From contig JAQBNH010000003.1 of NCBI GenBank assembly GCA_028288705.1, positions 364,655 to 428,654 on the forward strand: DNA of 64,000 nucleotides. The letters are read 5' to 3'. Positions 8,683-19,682 of this stretch are shown here, in pieces. Source of the stretch: Ferruginibacter sp. (GTDB lineage Bacteria > Bacteroidota > Bacteroidia > Chitinophagales > Chitinophagaceae). The notes beneath the pieces were generated by a model. It was not told the origin of the DNA, ran no database searches, and was given only the letters and a program-made list of their open reading frames with translations. The position numbers were made by a program, and so were the translations under genes. How positions within the stretch are numbered: position 1 is the stretch's first letter; every line of letters starts with the position of its first letter.

Positions 8683-9844
8683 AACCGTAAATAATTTCAT
8701 CGCCGGCAACTCTTAACAGGAGTTGCTTTTTTGTTCCTGCCTCTACCCTCCCGATGACCTGTGCATCGATGTCGAAAGATTTCGCTGCAGCGATCATCAG
8801 GCCTGCATCTTCTGCCGCACAATAAATTTCCAGACGACAGCCCATATTAAAAACCTCGTACATTTCACGGAGACTGCTCCCACTGTTTTCCCGGATAATT
8901 TTAAAGATCTCCGGCGCATCAAAAAGGTTGTCTTTGATGATGGTAAATTCACCGGGCAAATACTTCAGGCATTTTGTCTGCCCACCGCCACTGCAGTGTA
9001 TCATCCCATGGATTTTGTCGAAATGATTTTCCAGCAATTGCTTTAACACCGGGGCAAAAGTGCGGGTTGGGCTCAGGATCAGTTTGCCAATATTCTCCGC
9101 AGTTGCTGCTTTATCTGTGAGTTTGCTTTTACCAATGTACACAACCTCATCCGCGAGGTTGTTATCAAAACTTTCTTTAAAATTATCTGCATAGAAATGA
9201 TCAAGAACGTCATGGCGTGCAGACGTTAAACCATTGCTGCCAATACCACTATTATAGGCTGTTTCATAACTTGCCTTACCAAAACCCGCAAAGCCAACGA
9301 TCACATCACCCGGGGAAATTTTATCATTGGAAATGATCTTATCTTTCGGCCAGCGGCAGGTCATGGTTCCATTCACAGCTACTGTTCTCACCACGTCACC
9401 TACATCCGCTGTTTCACCGCCCAGGTAATGAATATTTACACCAAATGTTTTTAACGTATCAAACAACTCCTGCGTTCCCTGGATTACCTGTTCCAGCACC
9501 GCACCCGGAATCAGTTGTTTATTGCGATCGATCGTACTGTTAAAAACGATGTTATCATAGAGGCCTACGCAGAGCAGGTCATCGAGATTCATTACCACGG
9601 CGTCCTGTGCAATTCCTTTCCAAACGGAGATATCGCCGGTTTCTTTCCAATATAAATAAGCCAGGATACTTTTTGTGCCGGCACCATCAGCATGCATCAC
9701 GTTTACAAAAGCATCATCGTTGCCTAAATAATCGGGATAAACTTTGCAGAAGGCATTTGGAAACAGCCCCTGGTAAAGATTTTGCACAGCGGCATGGACT
9801 TCTTCTTTTTGGGCAGACACGCCTCTTTTGCTGTATAAACTCAT
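8681..9844 (-). CDS. purM: Phosphoribosylformylglycinamidine cyclo-ligase (AIR synthase)
   Basis: PurM closes the imidazole ring in purine synthesis, turning FGAM into AIR with ATP. The 387-residue product has the Bacteroidota form of the family: MHADGAGTKSILAYLYWKET around residues 50-70, AQDAVVMNLDDLLCVG, HYLGGETADVGDVVRTV, GDVIVGFAGFGKASYETAYN with SNGLTSARHDVL, and the C-terminal GGGQTKCLKYLP block. These are longer and more divergent than proteobacterial PurM, so the label AIR synthase-related protein is also used. No other purine genes are adjacent. A TAGCTTTG box lies just upstream of the ATG at 9844. Confidence 0.85.
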   Translation of the reverse strand: MSLYSKRGVSAQKEEVHAAVQNLYQGLFPNAFCKVYPDYLGNDDAFVNVMHADGAGTKSILAYLYWKETGDISVWKGIAQDAVVMNLDDLLCVGLYDNIVFNSTIDRNKQLIPGAVLEQVIQGTQELFDTLKTFGVNIHYLGGETADVGDVVRTVAVNGTMTCRWPKDKIISNDKISPGDVIVGFAGFGKASYETAYNSGIGSNGLTSARHDVLDHFYADNFKESFDNNLADEVVYIGKSKLTDKAATAENIGKLILSPTRTFAPVLKQLLENHFDKIHGMIHCSGGGQTKCLKYLPGEFTIIKDNLFDAPEIFKIIRENSGSSLREMYEVFNMGCRLEIYCAAEDAGLMIAAAKSFDIDAQVIGRVEAGTKKQLLLRVAGDEIIYG

Positions 9845-9860
9845 GCGATGGATTGAGGCG

Positions 9861-9868
9861 CAAAGCTA
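9861..9868 (-). promoter_or_regulatory. -7 promoter box for purM
   Basis: TAGCTTTG on the minus strand fits TAnnTTTG exactly and ends 16 bases before the purM ATG. No well-spaced TTG was found for the -33 element. Confidence 0.5.
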
Positions 9869-9905
9869 ATTTTCAATTAGCAATATCCATTAAAAAATTA
9901 TCAAG

Positions 9906-9913
9906 TAGTTTTG
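9906..9913 (+). promoter_or_regulatory. -7 promoter box for ribF
   Basis: TAGTTTTG fits TAnnTTTG and lies 12 bases before the chosen ATG at 9926, predicting a very short leader. It supports the ATG over a TTG at 9911 that would overlap the box. A -33 TTG is not evident. Confidence 0.5.
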
Positions 9914-9925
9914 CACCAGCTTTTT

Positions 9926-10876
9926 ATGAACGTTTATAAAGACATCAATCGCCTACCAACATTCCAAAATGCCGTGGTTACCATCGGCACCTTTGATGGC
10001 GTTCATTTAGGGCATGCTCATATCCTTTCGCAGCTTATCAGCGAAGCAAAAAAAATAAACGGAACGCCGGTCGTAATTACCTTCTACCCGCACCCGAAAC
10101 GCGTTATCGAAGACATCCGCAACCCCCTTTTTATTTTAAATACGCCGGAAGAAAAATACCGGTTACTCCATAAGCGCGGCATCGGGCAAATTGTTGTGGT
10201 GCCGTTTGATAAAGCGTTTGCGGAACAACCAGCAGCAGATTATATCCGTAATTTCCTGGCAGATAAATTTCATCCGCATACGATTATTATCGGCTATGAC
10301 CACCGCTTTGGAAAAAACCGTGAAGGCGATTATAAACTATTGGAAAAAGAGGCCGGCAATTATCATTATAAAGTCCAGGAAATTCCGGAACATATTCTAC
10401 AGGATGTAATTATCAGTAGCACAAAGATCCGTGAAGCACTACTCTCCGGAGATATCGATACTGCTGCTACCTATCTCGGCTATCATTATTTTTTTACAGG
10501 CACCGTGATCGAAGGAAATAAACTGGGCCGCACGATCGGTTATCCTACTGCGAACCTTCAGGTAGAAGACGAGCAAAAACTCATCCCGGCAAATGGCGTT
10601 TATGCGGTAACGATAACAATGGAAGCTGATGAAAAAAATAGCGGAAATGAAAGGCAACTCTCCGGAATGATGAACATCGGTATTCGTCCAACTGTGGATG
10701 GCAGCAAGCGCGTAATTGAAGTGAATATTTTCGACTTCGACGAACTGATCTACGGCAGGAAACTAACAATAGGTTTTAAAAAATGGTTAAGGTCTGAAGT
10801 AAAATTCAACGGCCTCGATGCGCTCAAACAGCAACTCGCAGCGGATGAGATTGCAGCACGCGCGGCATTAGCATAA
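9926..10876 (+). CDS. ribF: Bifunctional riboflavin kinase / FAD synthetase
   Basis: RibF phosphorylates riboflavin to FMN and adenylylates FMN to FAD in the cytoplasm. The N-terminal nucleotidyltransferase domain shows VVTIGTFDGVHLGHAHIL at residues 17-34, TFYPHPKRVI and the ISSTKIREALLSGDI block near 155-170. The C-terminal flavokinase domain has GTVIEGNKLGRTIGYPTAN, ANGVYAVTIT and MNIGIRPTVDG. The length of 316 residues is normal. ATG at 9926 is preferred over TTG at 9911 because the latter lies in the promoter box. It is divergent from purM and ends directly against the convergent holA. Confidence 0.95.
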   Translation: MNVYKDINRLPTFQNAVVTIGTFDGVHLGHAHILSQLISEAKKINGTPVVITFYPHPKRVIEDIRNPLFILNTPEEKYRLLHKRGIGQIVVVPFDKAFAEQPAADYIRNFLADKFHPHTIIIGYDHRFGKNREGDYKLLEKEAGNYHYKVQEIPEHILQDVIISSTKIREALLSGDIDTAATYLGYHYFFTGTVIEGNKLGRTIGYPTANLQVEDEQKLIPANGVYAVTITMEADEKNSGNERQLSGMMNIGIRPTVDGSKRVIEVNIFDFDELIYGRKLTIGFKKWLRSEVKFNGLDALKQQLAADEIAARAALA

Positions 10877-11872
10877 TTACAACATCATTTTCAGGATCAT
10901 TTCCTTCATCAATGACGGCCCGCTGTTTCCACCATCCGCAATCCCGATACTTTTAAGGTTGTAATGATGCAGCAATAACAAGAGGCGTTCGATCCCGTCA
11001 AACCCGTAATTCTTCATCATTTCTTTTGCCTGTGATAAGGCTACCGGATTAAAATAAAATACCGGCTTCAAAGCATTATCACTTTTATCCGTCATACCAT
11101 ATACAGCGTAAACCTTGCTGATATTGGCATACAGCGCAGGCAATGCCATTTGTATCGGTACGAGCTTTGGGTTACTGGCAAAATAATTTAAGATCGTAAT
11201 CGCTTTTGGCAAATCTTTTTTTGTGATCGCTGCCTGCAATTCAAATACGTTGTATTCTTTGCTGATGCCTATGTATTTTTCAATATCGTCCTCATCAATC
11301 TCTTTTTTGTCTTTAAGATTGATTGATATCTTGTCAATTTCATTAGCAATCCGGCTCAGATCGTTACCGATATGCTCTTCGAGCAACGCCACCGATTTAG
11401 AACGGATGCTGTATCCTTTCGATTGAACGAGTTCCGTTATCCATTCCGCAATCTTACCTTCTAGTTTAGCGGTCTTCAGGTATTCTGAATGCGTCTGAAG
11501 CAGCTTGTACAATTTCGTGCGTTTATCAAGCGACTTACCTTTATATGCAACGATAAAAATCGTAGACGCTAAAGGTGCACTTACATAAGCCTCCAGTTTA
11601 TCGATCTCCTTCATGTGCTGGGCTTCCTTCAGCAACACCACTTGTTTCTCTGCAAACATGGGGTAGCGCTTGCAGGCATTCATTACGCTGGCGAATTCTG
11701 CATCACGGCCATAAAATACTGTTAAATTGAAAGATGCTTCATCCGCTGGCAAAAGTTCGTGCTCAGCATAATTCATGAGGCTGTCAATATAGTAGTCCTC
11801 GTCGCCTTCAAGCCAATACACCGGCTTAAAACTCTTCTTCTTCCATGCCGCCATTATTTTCTCCGCACTCAT
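10877..11872 (-). CDS. holA: DNA polymerase III subunit delta
   Basis: The delta subunit is the clamp-opening wrench of the DNA polymerase III clamp loader. The 331-residue product begins MSAEKIMAAWKKKSFKPVYW, followed by LEGDEDYYIDSLMNYAE, the usual HolA N-terminal strand and helix. KRYPMFAEKQVVLLKEAQ, IFIVAYKGKSLDKRTKLYK, and EHIGNDLSRIANEIDKISI around residues 165-185 match the family. The C-terminal third is the helical collar domain. It ends at 10877, directly next to the ribF stop on the opposite strand. Nothing is missing. Confidence 0.92.
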   Translation of the reverse strand: MSAEKIMAAWKKKSFKPVYWLEGDEDYYIDSLMNYAEHELLPADEASFNLTVFYGRDAEFASVMNACKRYPMFAEKQVVLLKEAQHMKEIDKLEAYVSAPLASTIFIVAYKGKSLDKRTKLYKLLQTHSEYLKTAKLEGKIAEWITELVQSKGYSIRSKSVALLEEHIGNDLSRIANEIDKISINLKDKKEIDEDDIEKYIGISKEYNVFELQAAITKKDLPKAITILNYFASNPKLVPIQMALPALYANISKVYAVYGMTDKSDNALKPVFYFNPVALSQAKEMMKNYGFDGIERLLLLLHHYNLKSIGIADGGNSGPSLMKEMILKMML

Positions 11873-12057
11873 GACATCTTCTTTATAATATTGTAAAAAA
11901 CCTTAATTAAATGGCCTGTTTGCTCTTTTGGCACAGTTTTGGAAAATAGCAAGCCGAAATAAATTTCAAACAAAAATATCCATTATAGCTTTAACCTTTA
12001 CCTGTTTCTCTACTTGAATTTTTTAAACCTTATTGTTAATAAGAAAAACCTATAATT

Positions 12058-13059
12058 ATGGCTTTCGAAAACTTTCCAGAAGCAGAAAAGACGCAGAAAG
12101 AGGTCTCTTCAACTTCCACTACACCAAAAAATAACACCCGCGCTATTCTTACTGGTGTATTAGTAGCAGCATTACTAGGTACATGGGGTTATATCATTTA
12201 TGATAAAAACCAAACCAAAGAAACGATCGACCAGAAAGAAACGGTGATCGCTACAACTTCAACACAGCGTGATGAGCTGCAAAAAGAATTGGAAGATGCA
12301 GCAATGCGCTATGATATGCTGAAAACCGCTAATTCAAAAAAAGACAGCACGATCACTTCAAAAGACCGCGATATTGATGAAAAGAAAACGAGGATCCAGG
12401 CTTTACTGAATAAAGCCAATGCTACACAGGCTGAATTGAGTGAAGCAAAAAGACTGATCGCTTCGTTAAATGGAGATCTGGAAAGCTACAAGAACCAGAT
12501 CGAAGTTTTACAAGGCCAGAAGATCCAGTTAACGCAGGAAAAAATTGTTGTCAGCCGTCAGCGTGATAAAGCTATCCAGGATTATGATTCTGCAAGTATG
12601 GTTATTAAAGAGAAAGAAAGCACGATTGATGTGGCTTCTACTTTACATGCTTCTAATTTCAGCATCACTGGTATCAATGAAAAGAAAAGTGGTAAAGAAA
12701 AAGAAACAACCACTGCAAAACGTGTTGACAAATTAAGGATCAGTTTCGACCTTGACGAAAATATGGTTACGCCAAGTGGTAACAAAGAATTGTATGTGTT
12801 AATCACTGCTCCCGATGGAACGCCGGTGGCTGTCCAGGCTTTAGGCTCAGGTACGTTTAGTACAAGAAATGGTGAACAGAAACCCTTTACACAAAGGCTC
12901 GATGTTGATTACACGCAAAACCAACGTAAATCTGTAAGTTTCGACTGGAAACAAAACAGCGATTTTGCTACTGGTAATTATAAAATTGAAGTATTTAATA
13001 ACGGTTTCAAAGTTGGTGAAGCTTACAGACCTTTAAAGAAAGGCGGGCTTTTTAGCTAA
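12058..13059 (+). CDS. Membrane-anchored coiled-coil protein of unknown function
   Basis: A 333-residue protein without a recognised function. A single transmembrane helix (AILTGVLVAALLGTWGYIIY) lies at about residues 29-49, after a polar Ser/Thr-rich N-terminus. Residues 55-185 are a long charged coiled coil (for example DELQKELEDAAMRYDMLKTA). After a linker, the last 110 residues (from VDKLRISFDLDENMVTPSGN) form a compact, probably beta-rich domain. The layout suggests an inner-membrane protein whose coiled coil and globular domain project into the periplasm. Similar conserved hypothetical proteins occur in Chitinophagaceae. It is monocistronic, flanked by holA and a terminator hairpin at 13143. 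Confidence 0.75.
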   Translation: MAFENFPEAEKTQKEVSSTSTTPKNNTRAILTGVLVAALLGTWGYIIYDKNQTKETIDQKETVIATTSTQRDELQKELEDAAMRYDMLKTANSKKDSTITSKDRDIDEKKTRIQALLNKANATQAELSEAKRLIASLNGDLESYKNQIEVLQGQKIQLTQEKIVVSRQRDKAIQDYDSASMVIKEKESTIDVASTLHASNFSITGINEKKSGKEKETTTAKRVDKLRISFDLDENMVTPSGNKELYVLITAPDGTPVAVQALGSGTFSTRNGEQKPFTQRLDVDYTQNQRKSVSFDWKQNSDFATGNYKIEVFNNGFKVGEAYRPLKKGGLFS

Positions 13060-13142
13060 CATTAAAATCCACCATCCTACCAACAAAGACCAACTCCAGT
13101 ATTCAGATTTTAAGTATCAACTCATCCAATATTTTAAGAACG

Positions 13143-13172
13143 GCGACAAAGAAATTTGTCGCTGTTTCTTTT
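13143..13172 (+). terminator. Rho-independent terminator
   Basis: GCGACAAA (13143-13150) and TTTGTCGC (13155-13162) form a perfect 8-bp stem with a GAAA loop, followed by a T-rich tract. It ends the coiled-coil gene and abuts the stop of the convergent outer-membrane gene. Confidence 0.8.
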
Positions 13173-16100
13173 TAGAACAAGGCCCGGATCGCCGCCCGCC
13201 CAATGTGCACGGTTTGGGCTGTCCCTGGCTTACGGCCTTCATATTGTAAACTCATTTCGATATTGCCCCCGAGACGTCTTGTATAATCCGCGCTCCATAA
13301 ATAATTTCTACCCGGTACCAAACCATCCAACAAGATATATCCAACTGTCGTATTTGCCGCGCCGGAATAAGCGTTGAAATTAATCTGGTTGTACGTAAAC
13401 TTAAGGTTGATACTGCTGCTCGAGAGGATATTATATTTTAGTTCTGCAGTGAGTGCGTTATTATTCGCACGTTCCATTGAGTCGATCCTGTTTTGTTTTT
13501 CAGAAAAAGAATAGCCAAGGCTCGCCCGTAGATTAGATTTGTAGACATAGGTAAGGCTTGGCTCTATAACATTTTGATAAACCTGGTAATTTCGGTTATC
13601 AAACTTTGCTGAGCTCGTGCTCAATAAATTTTTTCCTTTTCTCAGGGTTAGATTGCTCACAAAATTACGGCTGAGATTTATCCGCAGACGGCCGATCATA
13701 CTCCGCAATGCCCGGCTTTCAAAACCATACGCCAGCAATGATTTTGCTGATGATTTACTGTGCGTAAATTCGAAGCCCCATTTAGAACTCGTACGGTTGT
13801 AGTAATAAGTATTGGAGAAGTAAGAATTGAGCGTTATCAGGTTCGTATCTAACAGTTCCTGGCGGAAAGGGTTAAACAGAAAATCTTTGTTTGATAATGT
13901 TTTTTTGCTGATCTGCAACGCAGAACTGGTTGAACTGCGTAATAATATTTTTCTGATGCCGTTTGTTTTGGCCGGATCCATGATGGCTTTCGGATCAAGA
14001 TTGACGGCGTAATTAAATTGCAGGTAGTTGGCTTTTACGTACTGGTTTCCGGGGGTGAACACGCGGATATATTTTCTCTGGTCCTGGAAGATTGCCTCTT
14101 CAAACTCATTTAGCTCCGGAATATTATTGCCATTATAATCAATCCAGGTGTATTGCCCCTGCCCTGCCGGCACTTCGATATAACTGAACTCTCGCCGTTG
14201 TTCCTGGCCGCTACCAAGTTCATACAATACATTGCCTGTCAAAAAACCTTTCCATTCTGAAACCTGGTATTCGGTGCGCCCAAGAATACTCCGATCAGCT
14301 TTTTGTTTACTTAAACCGGCATCAGTAACGCGAAGTTGCCGGTAAGTGATGTTGAATTTTAATTGGTGACGCTCATTCTTTAATAACTCAGTAAAAAAAT
14401 TGTAATTGTTGCTCTTATCAGCAGGCTTTAATTCAAGTCCCTGCGGCACTAGATCATTTCTCCGAAAATACGAAACGCCCCATTTGTTGAGCAGCGCAGG
14501 ATTGGAGCGCAGGTAGGCTTCATAAATATTAAACGCGAAACTTAAAGCCGTAAGTGTGTCCGGGCCGCGATCGCGCAGGCGATTGTATTCGCCCGTATAT
14601 TTTACACCGGTTTCCCAGAGGCGCATACGCTTTAATTGTTTTTTTACATCCAGCGAAGGCCTTAAGAATTCCCCTTTCTGTAAAGTACTGTTGAAATAAG
14701 TCAGGCTACTGTTTCCTGAGATCTGCCAGCCTTTCAGGTCGCTGCGATGCGTCAGCCGATGCCTCCAGCCATTATATCCGGCACTGCGATTGTAATTGCT
14801 GATCTCGTATTGAACCAGGTTATTTTTTACGTCATAGATCTTTGCAGTTGCATTACTCAGGTGTTCGTCAGCGGCACGCACATCGTAAGGCAGGCTCCAG
14901 TCGCGAAGAAATTCAATATTACGCAAGCGTTCCAGAGGACGAAATCGCGATTGAACAAATTCATAGCCCAACGTTGATTGCAACAGGTAGGGCTTTTTTC
15001 CTATCGTAATTTTCTGATCCGTTTTCTGCAACATCAATTTGGCCGCAATTCCCTGGTCGTTAGCTTTATCTTTAGACGAAAATAAGTTGACATCATAATT
15101 GCTCAACGCGAATTCCGTTTTAAGCATCGTTCCGGGTGAAAAAATATAATCCGCGCCAACAGTGAACACCTGCAATTTTTTTGGGGTCACCAGCAGGGTC
15201 ACGGGTTCCCAATCGCCCTGCGGCTGGTTAAGGGCATTTGGTTGAACCCACTCAAACAATTTACCATTGGTGGCGTTTAATACTTGCCGGTAGTTTGCCC
15301 TCCCGGGCCCGAGATAACTGAAAGAAAGATTAAAAAGCCGCAGGTTGTTATCAGATGATTGCACAAAAATTGAATCATGATAAATGCCATTATATAGCGT
15401 ATCTATTTTCTTGTATAATATTTTGCCGGCTGCAAACGTATCTGCCACAGCATTTTGATAATAGGCAAGGTTTGTACTGTCGCCTACAGACGCCAGGAAT
15501 TGCTTTTGGCGACTGTCTAGCGTTTGATCAATCGCTGAATTTTTCGCGTCGGAATTATTAAACGCACCTAAGTTGATGAACAATCTATTTTTTATGCTGA
15601 TCTCATCACTCAGGTAAACCTGCGAATTCAAATAGTTTCGATCGGCATATTCAAATTCAACTTGTATCCTGCTGTCTTTTGTGATAAGATGTTTCGGCGT
15701 AAAACTAATTTCAGCCGTATTGTAATTGATGACATAATCCTGGTCCTCTCCACGCTGCATTAAGATACCGTCGATAAATACCCGTTCCGTTCCTGCAAGA
15801 ATTACGAAGTACAATTCATTATTGGCAGCCGAAAGCCGGTATGGTCCCTGGTTTCCTTCGAGTGCGACCAAAATATTGCGGTTGAATTTTCCTTTTGCAA
15901 TTGCCCCACTGACCAACAGGGAGTTATTGAGGTTTTTATTGATGCGGTTATCAGTAAGAAATGAAACGCCTTGTAACCGCTTATAAAAATTCAGGAAGTA
16001 GTTTTTGCTTTGCCGGATATCGATGTCACCGAAATTGAGCTGCCATGTTTTCTTTTTTACCTGTAAATAGATCCGGTCGAAATCACGAAGGTCCTGGGTA

Positions 16101-16666
16101 TTGCCATCAGGTTGAATCGGCAAATTATTATCGGTAACAGCCGCGGTGAGTTCCAGGCTATCGCCGATAAAACCATTCAATTGCAAATTCATTGTGCTGT
16201 TTACCACCGCATCCTGGCTATTGCCAAACGAAATTGCGCGGCCAAAACTTCCTTCAGAGCGGAGGCCGCCAAAATCCAGAAACGGATTTGACGGGGACTG
16301 GGCGTTTCTAACTTTTAATGGTGCTTCTGCCAAAAAATTATTTCGGATACTGTCGAAATTATATTGCTGCACCACAGCATTTAATTTAAAGGGAAAAACG
16401 CGGTAGGTAAGTAAGACAGAGTCAACAGGCGGCGGGGTGATCCAATGCAGTTCGGCATTGACTTCATCGATCCGGTAAAACGATGCAGCTACGTTATAGA
16501 CCTGTAAAGTATTCGGCGCAATACTTAAGGAATCCAGCTTTTGAACCGGCATTTTCACCTTCAGGTATTTCCGTCTCAGGTTCGACAGCCCGGCCGGGTT
16601 TTGTGCCAGCAGCAGTTGGGCAAACAATACTGCCGTCACAAGAAGATATAGCCGTTTTAAATTCAA
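13172..16666 (-). CDS. Very large outer-membrane beta-barrel protein of unknown function
   Basis: A 1164-residue exported protein. A signal peptide ([19 protein letters not shown]) ends near residue 22. Around residues 285-325 is a block ([20 protein letters not shown], then [20 protein letters not shown]) resembling the repeated motif of SprA-type giant barrels. The remainder is alternating hydrophobic and aromatic strands, and the chain ends in Phe, as outer-membrane barrels do. There is no TonB box, plug domain, SusD partner or type IX sorting domain. It is monocistronic and lies downstream of, but separated by a terminator from, the sdhCAB operon. It may be a transport or secretion barrel; its substrate is unknown. 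No gene name is justified. Confidence 0.75.
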   Translation of the reverse strand: MNLKRLYLLVTAVLFAQLLLAQNPAGLSNLRRKYLKVKMPVQKLDSLSIAPNTLQVYNVAASFYRIDEVNAELHWITPPPVDSVLLTYRVFPFKLNAVVQQYNFDSIRNNFLAEAPLKVRNAQSPSNPFLDFGGLRSEGSFGRAISFGNSQDAVVNSTMNLQLNGFIGDSLELTAAVTDNNLPIQPDGNTQDLRDFDRIYLQVKKKTWQLNFGDIDIRQSKNYFLNFYKRLQGVSFLTDNRINKNLNNSLLVSGAIAKGKFNRNILVALEGNQGPYRLSAANNELYFVILAGTERVFIDGILMQRGEDQDYVINYNTAEISFTPKHLITKDSRIQVEFEYADRNYLNSQVYLSDEISIKNRLFINLGAFNNSDAKNSAIDQTLDSRQKQFLASVGDSTNLAYYQNAVADTFAAGKILYKKIDTLYNGIYHDSIFVQSSDNNLRLFNLSFSYLGPGRANYRQVLNATNGKLFEWVQPNALNQPQGDWEPVTLLVTPKKLQVFTVGADYIFSPGTMLKTEFALSNYDVNLFSSKDKANDQGIAAKLMLQKTDQKITIGKKPYLLQSTLGYEFVQSRFRPLERLRNIEFLRDWSLPYDVRAADEHLSNATAKIYDVKNNLVQYEISNYNRSAGYNGWRHRLTHRSDLKGWQISGNSSLTYFNSTLQKGEFLRPSLDVKKQLKRMRLWETGVKYTGEYNRLRDRGPDTLTALSFAFNIYEAYLRSNPALLNKWGVSYFRRNDLVPQGLELKPADKSNNYNFFTELLKNERHQLKFNITYRQLRVTDAGLSKQKADRSILGRTEYQVSEWKGFLTGNVLYELGSGQEQRREFSYIEVPAGQGQYTWIDYNGNNIPELNEFEEAIFQDQRKYIRVFTPGNQYVKANYLQFNYAVNLDPKAIMDPAKTNGIRKILLRSSTSSALQISKKTLSNKDFLFNPFRQELLDTNLITLNSYFSNTYYYNRTSSKWGFEFTHSKSSAKSLLAYGFESRALRSMIGRLRINLSRNFVSNLTLRKGKNLLSTSSAKFDNRNYQVYQNVIEPSLTYVYKSNLRASLGYSFSEKQNRIDSMERANNNALTAELKYNILSSSSINLKFTYNQINFNAYSGAANTTVGYILLDGLVPGRNYLWSADYTRRLGGNIEMSLQYEGRKPGTAQTVHIGRAAIRALF

Positions 16667-16732
16667 ATTACCTGTTTGATCCTAATAAAATTAGGGATAT
16701 TAAACAAGACGGTGTAAAGGGCCGTTTTGCTG

Positions 16733-16764
16733 CAAAAAAAATACCTCCTGTTAACAGAAGGTAT
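16733..16764 (-). terminator. Rho-independent terminator of sdhCAB
   Basis: On the minus strand a near-perfect hairpin with arms ATACCTTCTG and CAGGAGGTAT and a TTAA loop (16741-16764) is followed by eight T residues. It lies 22 bases beyond the sdhB stop. Confidence 0.85.
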
Positions 16765-16785
16765 CCGGATAAATTCAGTTGCTCA

Positions 16786-17550
16786 TTAATCTTCAGAGCC
16801 AAGGCTTGCACCAAGGTATTCCCGGTTCATGCGGGCGATATTCGCGACAGAAATGCCCTTTGGACATTCTGCTTCACAGGCATAAGTATTGGTGCAATTA
16901 CCAAAACCTTCCTTATCCATTTGCGCCACCATATTCAACACACGGGATTGTCTTTCAGGCTCCCCTTGTGGCAGCAATGCCAGCTGAGAAACTTTTGCAG
17001 AAACAAACAACATCGCGCTACCATTTTTACAGGTAGCCACACATGCACCGCAACCGATACAGGAAGCAGCATCAAATGCATCATCTGCCTTTTTCTTATC
17101 AATCGGTAATGCATTTGCATCAACAGCATTTCCCGTATTTACGCTGATATATCCACCTGCCTGGATGATTCGGTCGAACGCACCGCGGTCGACCACCAGG
17201 TCTTTAATAACAGGAAAAGCCTTGCTGCGCCAAGGTTCTACAACGATCGTATCTCCATCTTTAAATGCACGCATATGCAGCTGGCAGGTTGTGTTTTTCT
17301 GCCATGGACCATGCGGCTGCCCGTCGATATACATACTACAGGCACCGCAAATACCTTCACGGCAATCGTGATCGAAAGCGATTGGTTCTTTACCTGATTC
17401 AATCAGTTGTTCGTTCAACACATCAAACATTTCCAGGAAACTCATCTCCGAAGAAATATTTTTTACCGAATGGGTATCAAAGTTGCCTGAAGCCTGGCTG
17501 TTCTTTTGACGCCATACTTTCAGCGTTAAGTTCATGTGGTAATGTTCCAT
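16786..17550 (-). CDS. sdhB: Succinate dehydrogenase / fumarate reductase iron-sulfur subunit
   Basis: SdhB carries electrons from the flavin subunit to the membrane anchor of complex II. The 254-residue protein has the ferredoxin-type cysteines [15 protein letters not shown] around residue 64 for the [2Fe-2S] cluster, [11 protein letters not shown] near residue 137, and the [15 protein letters not shown] block near residue 213 for the remaining clusters. It is the last gene of sdhC-sdhA-sdhB, 52 bases after sdhA, with a terminator behind it. The cysteine pattern and gene order fit the menaquinone-linked type (Bacillus/epsilonproteobacteria style) used in Bacteroidota. Confidence 0.95.
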   Translation of the reverse strand: MEHYHMNLTLKVWRQKNSQASGNFDTHSVKNISSEMSFLEMFDVLNEQLIESGKEPIAFDHDCREGICGACSMYIDGQPHGPWQKNTTCQLHMRAFKDGDTIVVEPWRSKAFPVIKDLVVDRGAFDRIIQAGGYISVNTGNAVDANALPIDKKKADDAFDAASCIGCGACVATCKNGSAMLFVSAKVSQLALLPQGEPERQSRVLNMVAQMDKEGFGNCTNTYACEAECPKGISVANIARMNREYLGASLGSED

Positions 17551-17602
17551 AATATTTTTTTTGAACTTTTATAATTTTCTGGGCACGTCCCAACCTTTTG
17601 TA

Positions 17603-19579
17603 TTATTTATAACTCCTCTGTGTAGGCTTAACAATTTCGAACTCCAAAGGTTCTTTATTCAGTTCCCATGAGCTGTCGCCTTTATATTCCCATGCCGCAA
17701 CATAACTGTAGTTGTCATCATCACGTTTTGCTTCACCATCTTCCGTCTGGCTTTCTTCACGGAAATGCCCGCCGCAGCTTTCATTCCTGTTCAGCGCATC
17801 AATACACATCAACTCACCCAGTTCAATGAAATCCGCTACACGACCGGCTTTATCCAGTTCCGTATTCATCTCATTTTTATCCCCGGGAATCTTTACGTTA
17901 CTCCAGAATTCTTTTTTCAGGCGTTGAATTTCGGCGATCGCTTGCGTAAGTCCCTGTGCGTTTCTTGCCATACCACATTTATCCCACATGATCTTTCCTA
18001 AGCGCTTATGAAAACTTTCTACAGATTCGTTGCCTTTGATATTCATCAATTGATTGATGCGATCATTCACTGCCTTTTCTGCATCAGCGAATGCCGGGTG
18101 ATCTGTATTAATTGCTGCGGTACGGATTTCATCTGCCAGGTAATTTCCCAATGTGTAGGGGATCACGAAATACCCATCTGCAAGGCCCTGCATTAATGCA
18201 GATGCGCCCAGCCTGTTGGCACCATGATCGCTGAAGTTGGCTTCCCCTAGTGCGTATAAACCCGGAACGGTAGTCTGCAGTTCATAATCTACCCATAATC
18301 CACCCATGGTATAATGCACGGCAGGATAAATGCGCATCGGCAGTTCGTATGGATTTTCGCCGGTGATCTTCTCATACATCTCAAACAGGTTACCATATTT
18401 TTCCGCCACCACTTTTTTGCCCATCGCAATCACGTCTGCTTCGGCGGGACTATGATTCCCGGATTTGCCTGCTTCAATTTTACCGTAACGTTTGATCGCA
18501 TCAGCAAAATCAAGGTAGACTGCCATCTTCGTGGTGCCCACGCCGAAACCTGCGTCACAACGTTCTTTAGCTGCACGGGAAGCCACATCACGGGGTACAA
18601 GATTTCCAAAGGCCGGGTAACGGCGCTCCAGGTAATAGTCTCTTTCCTCTTCAGGGATATCTGTTGCTTTACGGGAATCATTTGCCTGTTTAGGTACCCA
18701 GATGCGGCCATCATTGCGAAGACTTTCACTCATCAATGTCAGTTTGCTCTGGTGATCGCCACTAACGGGGATACAGGTTGGATGGATCTGGGTAAAACAA
18801 GGATTGCCAAAAAAGGCGCCTTTCTTATGTGCTTTCCATGCGGCGGTAACGTTACTGCCCATGGCATTTGTACTTAAATAAAATACATTCCCGTAACCAC
18901 CGCTGCATAACAGTACCGCGTGGCCGAAATGACGTTCCAGTTTTCCATTAACGAGATCACGTGCGATGATGCCTCTTGCTTTGCCATCGATCATCACTAC
19001 ATCCAGCATTTCGTGGCGGCTATACATCGTGACATTACCCAAAGCAACTTGTCTTTCCAGCGCACTGTATGCGCCCAGTAACAATTGCTGACCGGTTTGA
19101 CCTGCGGCGTAGAAAGTACGCTGTACCTGCGTTCCACCGAAGGAACGGTTACTCAGCAAACCACCATATTCGCGCGCAAATGGTACACCCTGCGCCACAC
19201 ACTGATCAATGATCGCGGCACTAACTTCTGCCAGGCGATGTACATTTCCTTCCCTTGCGCGGTAATCACCACCCTTTACTGTATCATAAAACAAACGAAA
19301 AACAGAATCACCATCGTTCTGGTAATTTTTGGCAGCATTGATCCCACCTTGCGCGGCGATACTGTGCGCGCGTCGCGGACTATCCTGGAAACAAAATGCT
19401 TTTACCTGGTAGCCCATCTCTCCCAGCGCCGCCGCTGCAGAAGCTCCTGCAAGACCGGTACCGATCACGATCACTTCAAGTTTACGTTTGTTGGCAGGAT
19501 TTACCAATTTCACGTGCCCTTTATAATCGTTCCACTTTTCTTTCATTTCTCCCGCAGGAATTTTTGAATCTAAAGCCAT
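17603..19579 (-). CDS. sdhA: Succinate dehydrogenase / fumarate reductase flavoprotein subunit
   Basis: SdhA oxidises succinate to fumarate, or the reverse, with covalently bound FAD. The 658-residue protein has the FAD-binding fold [20 protein letters not shown] near residue 34, the flavinylation region [20 protein letters not shown], and the substrate-site segment [20 protein letters not shown] near residue 430 followed by [19 protein letters not shown]. The length is typical of the Bacteroidota and epsilonproteobacterial type, longer than E. coli SdhA. It lies between sdhC (103 bases upstream) and sdhB (52 bases downstream) and is clearly part of one operon. Confidence 0.96.
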   Translation of the reverse strand: MALDSKIPAGEMKEKWNDYKGHVKLVNPANKRKLEVIVIGTGLAGASAAAALGEMGYQVKAFCFQDSPRRAHSIAAQGGINAAKNYQNDGDSVFRLFYDTVKGGDYRAREGNVHRLAEVSAAIIDQCVAQGVPFAREYGGLLSNRSFGGTQVQRTFYAAGQTGQQLLLGAYSALERQVALGNVTMYSRHEMLDVVMIDGKARGIIARDLVNGKLERHFGHAVLLCSGGYGNVFYLSTNAMGSNVTAAWKAHKKGAFFGNPCFTQIHPTCIPVSGDHQSKLTLMSESLRNDGRIWVPKQANDSRKATDIPEEERDYYLERRYPAFGNLVPRDVASRAAKERCDAGFGVGTTKMAVYLDFADAIKRYGKIEAGKSGNHSPAEADVIAMGKKVVAEKYGNLFEMYEKITGENPYELPMRIYPAVHYTMGGLWVDYELQTTVPGLYALGEANFSDHGANRLGASALMQGLADGYFVIPYTLGNYLADEIRTAAINTDHPAFADAEKAVNDRINQLMNIKGNESVESFHKRLGKIMWDKCGMARNAQGLTQAIAEIQRLKKEFWSNVKIPGDKNEMNTELDKAGRVADFIELGELMCIDALNRNESCGGHFREESQTEDGEAKRDDDNYSYVAAWEYKGDSSWELNKEPLEFEIVKPTQRSYK

Positions 19580-19682
19580 ATTGGTTGATTAGTTGGTTAG
19601 TAATTTTTATTGTCCGGGTTGCTGTGCTTTTCCCGGCATGGTTGCGTTGCTCAGTTCCGCTAAAACAAATGCTGCATCTTTT

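Noticed and set aside
8681-9844. Assignment as another PurM/SelD/HypE superfamily member
   Set aside because: The DGAGTK-type N-terminal block and overall length fit the Bacteroidota AIR synthase; no selenocysteine or hydrogenase genes are nearby.
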